DNA of 64,000 bases from Rhodopseudomonas julia (GTDB lineage Bacteria > Pseudomonadota > Alphaproteobacteria > Rhizobiales > Afifellaceae), in contig NZ_JAUSUK010000001.1 in the NCBI RefSeq assembly GCF_030813515.1, positions 1,302,001-1,366,000 on the forward strand. The letters are read 5' to 3'. Position 1 is the stretch's first letter; each line of letters begins with the position of its first letter. Made by a program: the position numbers and the translations under genes. This document shows, piece by piece, positions 40,434 through 50,102 of the stretch. The notes under the pieces are model-generated. The model saw only the letters and a program-made list of their open reading frames with translations, did no database searches and was not told the DNA's origin.

Positions 40434-40937
40434 TCAACGTAGATGTTCATCAGGATCCGCGTCTACCGGGTTTCCGTCGGCATCCACTCTGTATCTATTG
40501 ATGAGGTTGACCAACGTGACGGCGCAATAGGTGGGCGAGTCGTAAATCGCTTGGTGAATGTTCGTTTCTCGTTGCTGCAGAAAGGACCTCGGCAGTTGTC
40601 GATAGCGGCGCTCTTTCTTCCACTTCTCGTTTATGGAAAAGAGCGCATAGACAAATTGATAAAGGGCGCTGCCGAAGCCCGCGTAATCGACTAGGTCTTT
40701 TCGCGACGTTGAAAGTGATGCTCGTATCATCTCGGCGGCTTTGCGTTCGCGACCCGACAAATCTGCATAGTCCGGCCAGATAAGGGACGGGTTGTAATCA
40801 CCACCGGCCCGTTCAACGGCAATCGCAAACGGCATAAGCCAATACATGCCGTCCGCGGGGCCAGTGAGTTCTCGCTGACTGCGAAGCGTCGATAGACCAT
40901 TCAGATAGCTGGCTCGCAGCTCGGCCTCATCAATCAT
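40434..40937 (-). CDS. Hypothetical protein in the truB-rpsO insert
   Basis: The ~167-residue soluble, charged protein begins MIDEAELRASYL and has aromatic-rich helical segments, but no signal, membrane span or motif I recognise. The start at 40937 has GGAG nine bases upstream. An ATG at 40952 and a GTG at 40973 are alternatives. Its codons look less GC-rich than those of truB or pnp, suggesting acquisition. It lies 80-110 bp upstream of the broken lipoprotein gene, on the same strand. Confidence 0.6.
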   Translation of the reverse strand: MIDEAELRASYLNGLSTLRSQRELTGPADGMYWLMPFAIAVERAGGDYNPSLIWPDYADLSGRERKAAEMIRASLSTSRKDLVDYAGFGSALYQFVYALFSINEKWKKERRYRQLPRSFLQQRETNIHQAIYDSPTYCAVTLVNLINRYRVDADGNPVDADPDEHLR

Positions 40938-40973
40938 GCCAGCTTTCTCCATTTTCCAGTGGAGAGACTGCAC

Positions 40974-41724
40974 AATGTTTCTGCAGTTCCCTCATGTCGG
41001 AATCTGACTCCCAACTGTCCGACCTGCACACAGCGCTCATTGCGAAATGCCCCCATTTTCGATGCGCCTCCAAACTGAACCACAGGGGACGTTAAGAAAT
41101 TTGCGCCGTTAGGCTAAGTGGCCGTGAGATGTGCGCATGAGGCTGTGGGATGTCGCCGATCAAAAGCAGTGCAGTCGAGATCGAAGCCTCTATGTCCTTT
41201 AGCGTGATGGCCGGCAGCGACTGCTATTGGCGACCCATGGATCTGATCTCTACGACCGACATTGGGGCGCGTTGCAGTCGAAGTGCGGCAGCCACCCGAA
41301 TGGCGGCTCACCCTGCTCCGCCACCCAGAAGCCGCCTGTCAGGAATCCACCCCTGAGCTGCCCTAAGCGTAAGGTACCAAGCGTTAGCTAGGTCGTGAAC
41401 TCACAAACGAGGCGGCAATGGTATGAGCGGATTGGCTCCGATACGAGGCGCGAAGGCGCAGGAACTGCGCGCATTTTCAAGCCCTTCGCAACGACGTAGC
41501 CGGGCGACGTAGCCGGGCAAGGCCGCCATATGCTTTGCACGGCGAAGTGGCTGCGGGACCGCTTCGCGCATAGCTTTGCCATTTCAGCCGCCATTTTCGT
41601 CCCGCTTATGCGTTCACGACCGAGGAAAGTGGCAAGGCAATTCTCCCCGCAGCCGCCTCGGCACTTTAAAAAAGCCGCATTGTTCCGTATATGGCGGCCA
41701 ACGGTTCCGCCCGCCTTGCGTGGA
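40974..41724 (+). other. Gene-free remainder of the truB-rpsO insert
   Basis: About 750 bp carries only short, unconvincing frames on both strands. I saw no transposase, tRNA or clear terminal inverted repeat. A 13-bp tandem duplication (41492-41517) is the only repeat noticed. The rpsO promoter should lie in the last ~150 bp, but no strong pair was found. Confidence 0.5.
41492..41517 (+). repeat. 13-bp tandem duplication
   Basis: CGACGTAGCCGGG occurs at 41492-41504 and again immediately at 41505-41517. It is probably a slippage product in non-coding DNA. Confidence 0.8.
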
Positions 41725-41793
41725 ATGCCATAACGGCAGGAGAGCGGCTTTCCGTATTGCGGCCTTGGCTGGACGACATCCCGGCCATGGCAT
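41725..41793 (+). promoter_or_regulatory. Candidate S15 autoregulatory leader of rpsO
   Basis: ATGCCAT (41725-41731) pairs perfectly with ATGGCAT (41787-41793). Inside it, GGCTGG (41767-41772) pairs with CCGGCC (41781-41786), leaving one U.G pair beside G-C pairs, the type of motif S15 contacts in 16S rRNA. The structure ends 21 bases before the rpsO ATG. S15 leaders are known in alphaproteobacteria; whether this one matches that class was not tested. Confidence 0.5.
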
Positions 41794-41814
41794 CACCCAA
41801 CGAAAGGAACGACG

Positions 41815-42084
41815 ATGTCGATCACACCCGATCGCAAGCAAGAACTCATCAACGAATACGCCACGAAGTCGGGCGATACCGGCTCCCCGGAAGTCCAGGT
41901 CGCGATCCTCTCCGAGCGTATCGCCAACCTGACGGAGCATTTCAAATCGCACGCCAAGGACAACCATTCCCGGCGTGGACTTTTGAAGCTCGTCTCGCAG
42001 AGGCGCCGGCTTCTTGATTACCTGAAGCGCAAAGACGCGGAGCGTTACCAGACGCTCATTTCCCGTCTCGGGCTGCGCCGCTAG
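41815..42084 (+). CDS. rpsO: Small ribosomal subunit protein uS15
   Basis: The 89-residue S15 binds the 16S central domain early in 30S assembly. It has [15 protein letters not shown] and the [10 protein letters not shown] / [10 protein letters not shown] segments of the family. GAAAGGA precedes the ATG. It pairs with pnp in the usual rpsO-pnp order, with a terminator between. Confidence 0.98.
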   Translation: MSITPDRKQELINEYATKSGDTGSPEVQVAILSERIANLTEHFKSHAKDNHSRRGLLKLVSQRRRLLDYLKRKDAERYQTLISRLGLRR

Positions 42085-42095
42085 GCGCCTAATAC

Positions 42096-42129
42096 GGGCA
42101 GCGGACGGCAAAGGCCGCCGCTGCCCTTT
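42096..42129 (+). terminator. Terminator hairpin after rpsO
   Basis: GGGCAGCGG-A-CGGC (42096-42109) pairs with GCCGCCGCTGCCC (42114-42126) with one bulged A, followed by TTT. The short T-run suggests partial read-through into pnp, as in E. coli. Confidence 0.7.
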
Positions 42130-42254
42130 GATGTTCAAGGCTGGAACGGCCATGGCAGGATCGCCGGATGGTCTCGCTGCCGGGACCGGAGCGAAGACCT
42201 TCCCGCCATCTTGCGCATGGTCCTTCTCGCCTCCATACGAAAGGCAGAACAATC

Positions 42255-44375
42255 ATGTTCGATCACCAGACAGTTGAAATCGAATGGGCCGGGCGTCCGC
42301 TCCGGCTCGAGACGGGCAAGGTCGCCCGTCAGGCGGACGGCGCCGTCGTCGCCACTTACGGCGAGACCACCGTCCTCGCCACCGTCGTCTCCGAAAAGGA
42401 ACCGAAGCCCGGCTTCGACTTCTTCCCGCTGACGGTCAACTACCAGGAAAAGTACTACGCGGCAGGCCGGATTCCGGGCGGCTTCTTCAAGCGTGAGGGA
42501 CGTCCGACCGAGAAGGAGACGCTGACCTCGCGCCTCATCGACCGGCCGATCCGTCCGCTTTTCGCACCGGGCTACAAGAACGACACCCAGGTCATCGCGA
42601 CCGTCCTGTCGCACGATCTTGAAAACGATCCCGATATCGTCGCCATGGTGGCGGCTTCCGCAGCCCTCACCCTTTCGGGCGTTCCCTTCATGGGCCCGAT
42701 CGGCGGTGCGCGCGTGGGCTACATCAACGGCAGCTACGTTCTCAACCCGACCGTGGACGAGGTGAAGGAATCGCGCCTCGATCTCGTCGTCGCCGGCACG
42801 GGCGATGCCGTGCTGATGGTCGAATCTGAGGCCGATGAGCTTCCAGAAGACGCCATGCTCGGTGCCGTGATGTTCGGTCATAAGGGCTTCCAGCCCGTCA
42901 TCGACGCGATCATCAAGCTTGCCGAGCGCTCCGCCAAGGCGCCGCGCGCCCATGACGTCGCGGACCGAAGCGCGCTTCTTGCGCAGGTCCGGGACATCGT
43001 CACGGAAGACCTGAAGGCAGCATATCTCATCGCCGACAAGGCCGAGCGCAAGGGGGCCGTCGATGCCGCCAAGGCGAAGGCCGTCGAGGCGCTGACCGAC
43101 GAGACCAATCCCGAAGCTCCGACGAAACAGGTCGTCGGCGACATCTTCAAGAAGCTCGAGAGCGAGATCGTCCGCGGCCGCATTCTCGACGACGGTGCAC
43201 GCATCGACGGACGCGACCTAAAGACGGTCCGCCCGATCGTGGCCGAAGTCGGCATTCTTCCGCGTACGCATGGCTCGGCCCTGTTCACCCGCGGCGAGAC
43301 GCAGGCCCTCGTGGTCGCCACGCTCGGCACCGGCGAAGACGAGCAGATGATCGACAGCCTGGAAGGCACCTACAAGGAAGCCTTCATGCTGCATTACAAT
43401 TTCCCGCCCTTCTCGGTCGGTGAGACGGGCCGCATCGGCTCGCCGGGCCGTCGCGAGATCGGTCACGGCAAGCTCGCCTGGCGCGCCATCCATCCGATGC
43501 TGCCGCCGGCGCACGAATTCCCGTACACGTTCCGCGTGGTCTCCGAGATCACGGAATCAAACGGCTCGTCGTCGATGGCAACCGTCTGCGGCACTTCGCT
43601 CGCTCTGATGGACGCCGGTGTGCCCCTGAAGAACCCGGTCGCGGGCATCGCCATGGGCCTCATCAAGGAAGACGAGAAGTTCGCTGTCCTCACCGATATC
43701 CTCGGTGACGAGGATCATCTCGGCGACATGGACTTCAAGGTCGCCGGCACGATCAACGGCGTCACGTCCCTGCAAATGGACATCAAGATCCAGGGCATCA
43801 CCGAAGAGATCATGCAGGTTGCGCTCGACCAGGCAAAAGACGGCCGCATGCACATCCTCGGCGAGATGTCGAAGGCGTTGACGCAGGCCCGTCCGGAACT
43901 CGGCGAATATGCGCCCCGCATCGAGACCCTGAAGATCCCGGTCGACAAGATCCGCGAAGTCATCGGTTCCGGCGGCAAGGTGATCCGCGAGATCGTCGAG
44001 AAGACCGGTGCCAAGGTCGATATCTCCGACGATGGAACTGTCAAGGTCGCTTCGCCGAACGGCGAATCGATCCGCGCGGCCATCAAGTGGATCCGCTCCA
44101 TCACGGACGACCCGGAAGTGGGTGCGATCTATCGTGGCACCGTGGTGAAGACCGTCGATTTCGGCGCCTTCGTCAACTTCTTCGGCTCCAAGGACGGGCT
44201 GGTGCATATTTCCCAGCTCAACAACGGCCGCCCCGCCAAGGTGACCGACGTCGTCAAGGAAGGCGATGAGGTCTATGTGAAGCTCATGGGCTTCGACGAG
44301 CGCGGCAAGGTGCGTCTGTCCATGAAGGTCGTGGACCAGGAGACCGGCGAGCCGATCGAGCCGGAAGCCGCCTGA
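42255..44375 (+). CDS. pnp: Polyribonucleotide nucleotidyltransferase (PNPase)
   Basis: PNPase degrades RNA 3' to 5' by phosphorolysis. The 706-residue protein has two RNase PH domains, with the active second core at [15 protein letters not shown], then a KH domain ([12 protein letters not shown]) and an S1 domain ([20 protein letters not shown]) at the C-terminus. The ATG at 42255 ([11 protein letters not shown]) is the family start. A terminator follows. Confidence 0.97.
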   Translation: MFDHQTVEIEWAGRPLRLETGKVARQADGAVVATYGETTVLATVVSEKEPKPGFDFFPLTVNYQEKYYAAGRIPGGFFKREGRPTEKETLTSRLIDRPIRPLFAPGYKNDTQVIATVLSHDLENDPDIVAMVAASAALTLSGVPFMGPIGGARVGYINGSYVLNPTVDEVKESRLDLVVAGTGDAVLMVESEADELPEDAMLGAVMFGHKGFQPVIDAIIKLAERSAKAPRAHDVADRSALLAQVRDIVTEDLKAAYLIADKAERKGAVDAAKAKAVEALTDETNPEAPTKQVVGDIFKKLESEIVRGRILDDGARIDGRDLKTVRPIVAEVGILPRTHGSALFTRGETQALVVATLGTGEDEQMIDSLEGTYKEAFMLHYNFPPFSVGETGRIGSPGRREIGHGKLAWRAIHPMLPPAHEFPYTFRVVSEITESNGSSSMATVCGTSLALMDAGVPLKNPVAGIAMGLIKEDEKFAVLTDILGDEDHLGDMDFKVAGTINGVTSLQMDIKIQGITEEIMQVALDQAKDGRMHILGEMSKALTQARPELGEYAPRIETLKIPVDKIREVIGSGGKVIREIVEKTGAKVDISDDGTVKVASPNGESIRAAIKWIRSITDDPEVGAIYRGTVVKTVDFGAFVNFFGSKDGLVHISQLNNGRPAKVTDVVKEGDEVYVKLMGFDERGKVRLSMKVVDQETGEPIEPEAA

Positions 44376-44398
44376 TCGGTCTGGCAGAGAAAAACAGG

Positions 44399-44424
44399 AA
44401 AGGGCGCCCGCGAGGCGCCCTTTT
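44399..44424 (+). terminator. Bidirectional intrinsic terminator between pnp and the GGDEF-EAL gene
   Basis: AAAGGGCGCC (44399-44408) pairs perfectly with GGCGCCCTTT (44414-44423) around a five-base loop, followed by TTTTCTTTTC. A-rich sequence on the left would serve the convergent gene on the minus strand. Confidence 0.9.
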
Positions 44425-44489
44425 CTTTTCGGCCTCACCACGCCTTCCGGCGGACGAGCCTCCAGCGCACTCAGAAAGCCCGAGATCGT

Positions 44490-46517
44490 TCAGCCGTTGG
44501 CGACGAGCCGGATGTTGCGCCCGCCGCCGCGTGTGGGGCCGGGCCCGGGAGTGGCCGCCCCGCCCACAACGCCATCCGCAGCGGTGTCCGCAGTCGTGTC
44601 CATACCTCCGCGGCCGCGCGCGGCCGTCGCGAGCGCCTCTTGCCCGATTACCTCTTCGACGGTGACGGGCGCGCCAAAGAAATAGCCCTGGGCGAGGTTG
44701 CAACCGCTCTCGCGCAGGAGATCACGATGCGCCTCGTTCTCAACCCCCTCTCCCACGACCGCCATACCGAGCGATTGGCCGAGGCGGCATACGGCGGACA
44801 CGACTGCGCGTGCCTTTTGCGGATCGGAGATACGCGACAGGAACGTACGATCGAGCTTGATCTTGTCGAAGGGATAGCGAGAGAGAAGGCCAAGACTCGA
44901 GGTTCCGACGCCGAAATTGTCGAGGACGAGGGAGACCCCGGCTTCGCGCAGCCTTTCAAGCCGCGAAAAGGCCGCCTCTTCTCCGCGTCCGAGAATGCTT
45001 TCGTTGACCTCGATTTCGATCCGGTTGGGCGCGATATCTGAGTTCGCCAAGGCTTCGGCAATGTAGGTTTCCGTGCCATCGCGCTGCAGCTGCGCGGCCG
45101 AGAGATTGACCGCGACGCGCACACCGGGGGGCAAGGCACGACAATCGCGGGCGACCTGGCGGATCACCCATTCGCCCATCGGGATGATCAGGCCCGTCTC
45201 CTCGGCAACCGACAGGAACATCGATGTCGGGACGAGATTCTCATTGGTGAGCTTCCAGCGCAGAAGCGCCTCGTAGCAGACGACCTCGCCGCTCTTCAGA
45301 TCATATTGCGGCTGATAGAGGAGGGTGAAGAGGTCGTTCTGGATGGCGTAGCGCAAGCCGTCTTCCAGGGTTTCGCGCGAGCGCTGGTCCTCTGCCATCT
45401 TCGGGTCGAAGAAACGCCAGGTCTGCCTGCCTCCCGCCTTGGCCCGGTAGAGAGCGAAATCGGCGTTTCGGATCAGCGTCTTGGCGGTATCGCCATTGTC
45501 CGGCCCGACGGTGATGCCGATCGAGCAGCCGATGGTGATTTCGTGGCCTTCGATGCGAAACGGCTGTTCGATCAACCGGATCATGCGATCGGCGAGCGCC
45601 GGCAGAGCGTGATTGTCGGGGACGACAGGGACGATGACGGCAAATTCATCGCCGGACAGCCGACAAAGCAGATCTTCGTCCCGCAGCGAGTTCTTCAAAC
45701 GCTCCGCCGTCGCGCGCAAGAGATTGTCGCCGACCGGATGACCGAGCGTATCGTTGATGCTCTTGAAGCCGTCCAGGTCGAGGATCAGAAGGCCGATCTT
45801 GTGGCTCTTTTCGGAAGCCTTGGCGAGCATCTCCCCCAGGCTCTGTTCGAATTTCTTCCGATTGCCGAGCCCGGTCAGCTCATCGTGCATGGCGAGGTAG
45901 ACGAGATCCTGTTTCTCGCGCTGCATTTGCTGCGTGCGGTAGGTGTAGCCCGCCATGAAGGAGAAGAACGTCACAACGGCGATGCCGGTCAGATAGACGA
46001 GCTGGCGGTTGAACGTCGTCAGGAGCTGGGACGCCTCAAATGTCTGGTCGAAGCGGACGGCGACCTGGCGCCCCTCGGGAGTGACCGGAAAAACGACCCA
46101 GGTCGCAAAATAGGGCGAAAGAAACAGGGATTCGTCGACAGCGTGAACCGAACGCTGCGGGTTCCCTGGGTGGCTCCCCGCCGTCTCCAGGATCGGCCGA
46201 AGCTCTTTTTCGGAGCGGCCTTCGTCGCCGACCACTGTCACGATGCCCGCCTGCGGATCACCGACGGCCAGTGTATCGATCGCAAAGGAGCGCAAAAGCG
46301 GTGCGTTGAGCGCTTCGGAGCGCCCGTCGAGGAGACCGTCCAGGCCGCTTCGGCCGTGGCGCGCACTCTCATACCAGGCCGTGGCGACAAGTGCCGCCTC
46401 GTTCTTCAGAACGGAACGGATCTGGTAGTGGCCGACAAGGAACATGCCGACGACGACGCTGACGGCAATGAGGACCGCAAGAAGCGGAGAGACTAGCCTC
46501 TTGCCGATCAGACGCAT
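44490..46517 (-). CDS. Membrane-bound GGDEF-EAL protein (cyclic-di-GMP metabolism)
   Basis: Two membrane segments (about residues 10-30 and 175-195) flank a periplasmic sensor region. A GGDEF domain and an EAL domain follow. The diguanylate cyclase signature is SGDEF, with an RxxD inhibitory site (RDED) before it. The EAL domain keeps EALLRW, NLSAAQL, the KLDRTF lysine, EGVE and AQGYFFG, but the usual DDFG reads DNFG. The last ~40 residues are Gly/Pro/Thr-rich. The ATG at 46517 has GGGGA upstream; one at 46550 adds 11 residues. It should synthesise and/or degrade cyclic-di-GMP. Confidence 0.9.
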   Translation of the reverse strand: MRLIGKRLVSPLLAVLIAVSVVVGMFLVGHYQIRSVLKNEAALVATAWYESARHGRSGLDGLLDGRSEALNAPLLRSFAIDTLAVGDPQAGIVTVVGDEGRSEKELRPILETAGSHPGNPQRSVHAVDESLFLSPYFATWVVFPVTPEGRQVAVRFDQTFEASQLLTTFNRQLVYLTGIAVVTFFSFMAGYTYRTQQMQREKQDLVYLAMHDELTGLGNRKKFEQSLGEMLAKASEKSHKIGLLILDLDGFKSINDTLGHPVGDNLLRATAERLKNSLRDEDLLCRLSGDEFAVIVPVVPDNHALPALADRMIRLIEQPFRIEGHEITIGCSIGITVGPDNGDTAKTLIRNADFALYRAKAGGRQTWRFFDPKMAEDQRSRETLEDGLRYAIQNDLFTLLYQPQYDLKSGEVVCYEALLRWKLTNENLVPTSMFLSVAEETGLIIPMGEWVIRQVARDCRALPPGVRVAVNLSAAQLQRDGTETYIAEALANSDIAPNRIEIEVNESILGRGEEAAFSRLERLREAGVSLVLDNFGVGTSSLGLLSRYPFDKIKLDRTFLSRISDPQKARAVVSAVCRLGQSLGMAVVGEGVENEAHRDLLRESGCNLAQGYFFGAPVTVEEVIGQEALATAARGRGGMDTTADTAADGVVGGAATPGPGPTRGGGRNIRLVANG

Positions 46518-46678
46518 GCTCAATCCCCGTCGCTGCGATGGCTGCGCCATCCGATCGTCGGGAAGCTAGGTCACTGCGCTTAGAGAAGCGTAAATGGAGG
46601 ACGAGACACGTTGTGGGAAACGGGGATAGAGGCGCGGCGAAATGGCAAACCGGCTAAATCTCTCGTGCGAAAAGCAGC

Positions 46679-47518
46679 CTATTCCGAGGCCGCTTCCTCA
46701 TCGATGATATCTTCTTCCCGCTTCAACATCTCCAGACGGGGCATGGAAACGGTGCTGTAGCCGGAATCGACAAAATGGATCTCGCCCGTGACCGCTGCCG
46801 AAAGATCGCTCAACAGATAAAGCGCGGCACCGCCCACGTCGGAGATCGTCACGGCTCGACGCAGCGGCGAATTGGCCCGCTGATAGTTGAACATGAGCCG
46901 CGCATCGGAGACGCCCGAGCCGGCGAGCGTGCGCACCGGGCCTGCCGAAATCGCATTCACGCGAATGCCATCCGTGCCAAAATCGCTCGCAAGATAGCGC
47001 ACCGAGGCCTCGAGCCCCGCCTTGGCGACGCCCATGACATTGTAATTCGGCATGACCCGGGTGGAGCCCGCATAGGTCAGGGTGAGCGCCGAGGCGCCCG
47101 GCGACATCAGCGGCGCAGCCCGGCGCATAATATCGGTGAAGGAGAAACACGAGATCACCATCGTGCGCACGAAATTGTCGCGCGAGGTATCCACGAAACG
47201 GCCCTTGAGCTCGGCGCGGTTGGAAAACGCGATGGCGTGGACGAGGAAGTCGAGCCGTCCCCAATCATCTGCGATCTTCGAGAACACGCCGTCCATGGAG
47301 GCGTCGTCCTCGACGTCGCAAGGATAGACGCGGGTCGAGCCAACGCTCTCGGCCAGCGGTTTCACACGGCGGCCGAACTGTTCGCCCTGATAGGTGAAAG
47401 CGAGCTCCCCGCCATGTTCGGCAACCGCCTTGGCGATGCCCCAGGCGATCGAATGATCATTGGCGACACCCATGACGAGGCCGCGCTTGCCTTCCATCAG
47501 GCCTTTTATGTGAGACAT
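46679..47518 (-). CDS. fabI: Enoyl-[acyl-carrier-protein] reductase, FabI type
   Basis: FabI reduces enoyl-ACP with NADH in the last step of each fatty-acid elongation cycle. The 279-residue short-chain dehydrogenase has the FabI-type cofactor segment GVANDHSIAWGIAK and the catalytic Tyr159-x6-Lys166 in NYNVMGVAKAG. The ATG overlaps the fabB stop (ATGA). It is the last gene of fabA-fabB-fabI. Confidence 0.95.
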   Translation of the reverse strand: MSHIKGLMEGKRGLVMGVANDHSIAWGIAKAVAEHGGELAFTYQGEQFGRRVKPLAESVGSTRVYPCDVEDDASMDGVFSKIADDWGRLDFLVHAIAFSNRAELKGRFVDTSRDNFVRTMVISCFSFTDIMRRAAPLMSPGASALTLTYAGSTRVMPNYNVMGVAKAGLEASVRYLASDFGTDGIRVNAISAGPVRTLAGSGVSDARLMFNYQRANSPLRRAVTISDVGGAALYLLSDLSAAVTGEIHFVDSGYSTVSMPRLEMLKREEDIIDEEAASE

Positions 47519-48747
47519 CAGGAACCGAGCCGTTGAAACACCAAAGTGGCATTGGTGCCGCCAAAGCCGAAGGAATTCGACAAGGCTGTGTTGATCTCCA
47601 CGCCGTCGCGCCGTTCGCGCAGAATCGGCATGTCGGCGAAGGCGGGATCCATCTCCTCGATATGAGCACTCTCGCAGATGAAACCGTTTTGCATCATGAG
47701 AAGCGTGTAGATCGCTTCCTGCACCCCCGTGGCGCCTTGCGAATGGCCGGTCAGTGACTTTGTCGCCGCGATCGGCGGACATGCGTCGCCTGAGCCGAAC
47801 ACCTCGCGGATCGCCTCGATCTCCTTGAGGTCGCCGACCGGCGTCGAGGTGGCGTGCGGGTTGATGTAGTCGATCTTCTCGCCGACGTTCTGAAGGGCCA
47901 TACGCATGCAGCGGATCGCCCCCTCGCCACTCGGCGCGACCATATCGACACCATCGGAGGTGGCGCCGTAGCCGACAATCTCCGCATAGATCCTGGCGCC
48001 TCGCGCCTTGGCGTGCTCAAGCTCCTCGAGCACGAGAACGCCCGCACCGGCGCTGATGACGAAACCGTCGCGGTTCTTGTCGTAAGCACGCGAGGCAATG
48101 GCCGGACGGTCGTTGTACTTCGTGGAAAGCGCGCCCATGCCGTCAAAGAGCACCGACAAAGTCCAGTCGAGCTCCTCGCAGCCGCCGGCGAACATCACGT
48201 CCTGCTTGCCGTATTGAATCTGCTCGCAGGCATTGCCGATGCAATGGTTGGACGTCGCGCAGGCCGAGGAGATCGAATAATTGATGCCCTTGATCTTGAA
48301 CCAGGTCGCAAGCGTTGCGGACGCCGTCGACGACATGGCCTTCGGTACGGCGAAGGGGCCGACCTTTCGCGAGGAACCTGCCTCGCGGGTCTTGTCCGCT
48401 GCCTCGATGATGGCGCGGGTCGACGGCCCGCCGGAGCCCATGATAATCCCGGTCCGCTCGTGGGAGATGTCGCCCTTTTCGAGCCCCGAATCCTCAATCG
48501 CCTGTTCCATGGCGACGTGATTCCAGGCCGTGCCGCCGCCGTGAAAACGCATGGCGCGCCGGTCGACGACCGCGCTGGCATCGAGCGTCGGCGCGCCGTG
48601 CACCTGACTGCGCAGGCCATGCTCGGCATAAGACGGCGCGAACACGATACCCGAGCGCGCTTCCCGCAGGCTGGTCAAAACCTCCTGCGTATTGTTGCCG
48701 ATCGAGGATACGATCCCCATACCGGTGACGACGACCCGCCGCATCAC
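47518..48747 (-). CDS. fabB: Beta-ketoacyl-ACP synthase I
   Basis: FabB condenses malonyl-ACP with acyl-ACP and is needed for unsaturated fatty-acid synthesis together with FabA. The 409-residue enzyme has the catalytic Cys163 in [10 protein letters not shown] and the two histidines in [11 protein letters not shown] and TGHSQGATG. It lies between fabA and fabI. Two tandem ATGs (48747, 48744) are possible starts. Confidence 0.95.
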   Translation of the reverse strand: MMRRVVVTGMGIVSSIGNNTQEVLTSLREARSGIVFAPSYAEHGLRSQVHGAPTLDASAVVDRRAMRFHGGGTAWNHVAMEQAIEDSGLEKGDISHERTGIIMGSGGPSTRAIIEAADKTREAGSSRKVGPFAVPKAMSSTASATLATWFKIKGINYSISSACATSNHCIGNACEQIQYGKQDVMFAGGCEELDWTLSVLFDGMGALSTKYNDRPAIASRAYDKNRDGFVISAGAGVLVLEELEHAKARGARIYAEIVGYGATSDGVDMVAPSGEGAIRCMRMALQNVGEKIDYINPHATSTPVGDLKEIEAIREVFGSGDACPPIAATKSLTGHSQGATGVQEAIYTLLMMQNGFICESAHIEEMDPAFADMPILRERRDGVEINTALSNSFGFGGTNATLVFQRLGS

Positions 48748-48780
48748 CTTCTCCCTTTGATAGTCTGGTCCCGACGCGCC

Positions 48781-49308
48781 TTACGCAGTGGCGACAGCCT
48801 GATTCGCTGTGAACAGCCCGACCTTCAGATCTTTTGCGCGGTAGATGACTTCTCCGTCGGCCTTCAGCCAGCCATCGGCGATGCCGAGCGTGAGTTTGGA
48901 GCGCAGGATGCGCTTCAGCTCTATTCCGTACTCCAGTCGTTTGACGGTCGGAAGAACCATACCGGAGAATTTCACTTCGCCGACTGAAAGCGCGCGCCCT
49001 TTGCCCGGGGCGCCGAGCCAGCCGAGGAAAAAGCCGAGAAGCTGCCAAAGGGCATCGAGACCCAGGCAGCCCGGCATCACCGGATCGCCATGGAAATGGC
49101 AGGGAAAGAACCAGAGGTCGGGACGTACCTCCATCTCGGCACGGATCCGCCCCTTGCCGTATTCGCCACCTTCGTCAGCAATCTCCGAAATACGGTCGAA
49201 CATCAGCATCGGAGGCAGCGGCAATTGAGCGTTGCCCTCCCCGAAAAGCTCTCCCCGCCCGCAAGCAAGGAGGTCCTCATACTCGAAATGGCTGCGCCGC
49301 TCATTCAT
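48781..49308 (-). CDS. fabA: 3-hydroxydecanoyl-ACP dehydratase/isomerase
   Basis: FabA dehydrates 3-hydroxydecanoyl-ACP and isomerises the product, which is the branch point to unsaturated fatty acids. The 175-residue protein has [16 protein letters not shown] with the catalytic His71 and Asp85. The ATG at 49308 gives the usual length; the longer frame to 49371 is less likely. It is divergent from irr, an arrangement common in Hyphomicrobiales. Confidence 0.95.
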   Translation of the reverse strand: MNERRSHFEYEDLLACGRGELFGEGNAQLPLPPMLMFDRISEIADEGGEYGKGRIRAEMEVRPDLWFFPCHFHGDPVMPGCLGLDALWQLLGFFLGWLGAPGKGRALSVGEVKFSGMVLPTVKRLEYGIELKRILRSKLTLGIADGWLKADGEVIYRAKDLKVGLFTANQAVATA

Positions 49309-49425
49309 TGCATTGGTCTTTCTGTGAGGCGGGTCATTTGGGTTCCTTAACGACAACCCGCTACCTAACATACCGCGCCGCGTAGCGAAACCGAGCCACG
49401 CGGCAACAGCGACACAGCGTCAGAG

Positions 49426-49455
49426 TTGTCAGAACGATACAAATTCGCATATAGG
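49426..49455 (+). promoter_or_regulatory. Candidate promoter of irr
   Basis: TTGTCA (49426-49431) and TATAGG (49450-49455) are 18 bases apart, placing the start about 45 bases before the irr ATG. I did not find a clear iron-control palindrome in the fabA-irr gap. Confidence 0.5.
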
Positions 49456-49504
49456 GCTAAAGGCAGCGTTCCATAAACTCTTCGACTGCCGAGAGCGAGC
49501 TGAC

Positions 49505-49933
49505 ATGACGGCTATACACAACCACAATTCGCCTGAGCAGCTGACCCGTTGGCTGCGCCGTGCCGGTCTGCGGCCGACGAGACAGCGAGTGGCCCTGGCT
49601 GGTTTGCTGTTCAAGAAGGGCGATCGGCATATTTCTGCGGAGCTTCTGCACGAGGAAGCGCAATCTATGCGCGTGCCGGTTTCGCTTGCGACGATCTACA
49701 ACACCCTGCATCAGTTCACGGAAGCCGGGCTGCTGCGAGAAGTCGCAGTCGATGGGGCGCGGACCTATTTCGACACCAATGTGTCCGACCATCACCATTT
49801 CTTCGTGGAAGGTGAAAACTCGCTCATGGACATCGAAGGGCCGGTCAGCCTGACGCAGGTTCCCGAGCCCCCGGAGGGCATGGAAATCACCGCCGTCGAG
49901 GTCGTGGTGCGGGTGCGCCGGACAGATGCCTGA
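49505..49933 (+). CDS. irr: Iron response regulator Irr (Fur family)
   Basis: Irr represses or activates iron and heme genes in Hyphomicrobiales and is controlled by heme status. The 142-residue protein has the Fur-type winged helix (LRPTRQRVALAGLLF and PVSLATIYNTLHQF) and the HHH heme-binding motif at residues 96-98. No N-terminal Cys-Pro heme regulatory motif is present, which fits most family members outside Bradyrhizobium. It is encoded divergently from fabA-fabB-fabI. Confidence 0.93.
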   Translation: MTAIHNHNSPEQLTRWLRRAGLRPTRQRVALAGLLFKKGDRHISAELLHEEAQSMRVPVSLATIYNTLHQFTEAGLLREVAVDGARTYFDTNVSDHHHFFVEGENSLMDIEGPVSLTQVPEPPEGMEITAVEVVVRVRRTDA

Positions 49934-50102
49934 GACGAAAGCCGGACAGGACTTCCTCAGTTTTTGCGGCCGAAGATAGCTTTTGGCCGAACAGGGCTGC
50001 AGCCACTCGCCCTATCGTGCGTTTCCCAGACAATTGCTGCAGCGACGGGCCGCTGGGTCCGGCGCTGAAAAAGCGATCGGTCGTCAGATGGGAGGAGCTT
50101 CG

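Noticed and set aside
41114-41311. 65-residue minus-strand frame in the same insert
   Set aside because: Too short, no ribosome site and no recognisable features.
41492-41517. Tandem 13-bp duplication as a CRISPR-like element
   Set aside because: Only two adjacent copies with no spacers and no cas genes.
41388-41594. Short minus-strand frame in the truB-rpsO insert as a transposase remnant
   Set aside because: No transposase motif, no DDE-type residues and no terminal inverted repeats; the 13-bp duplication is not a convincing target-site duplication.
45306-46496. 396-residue plus-strand frame opposite the GGDEF-EAL gene
   Set aside because: Antisense shadow; every c-di-GMP motif is on the minus strand.
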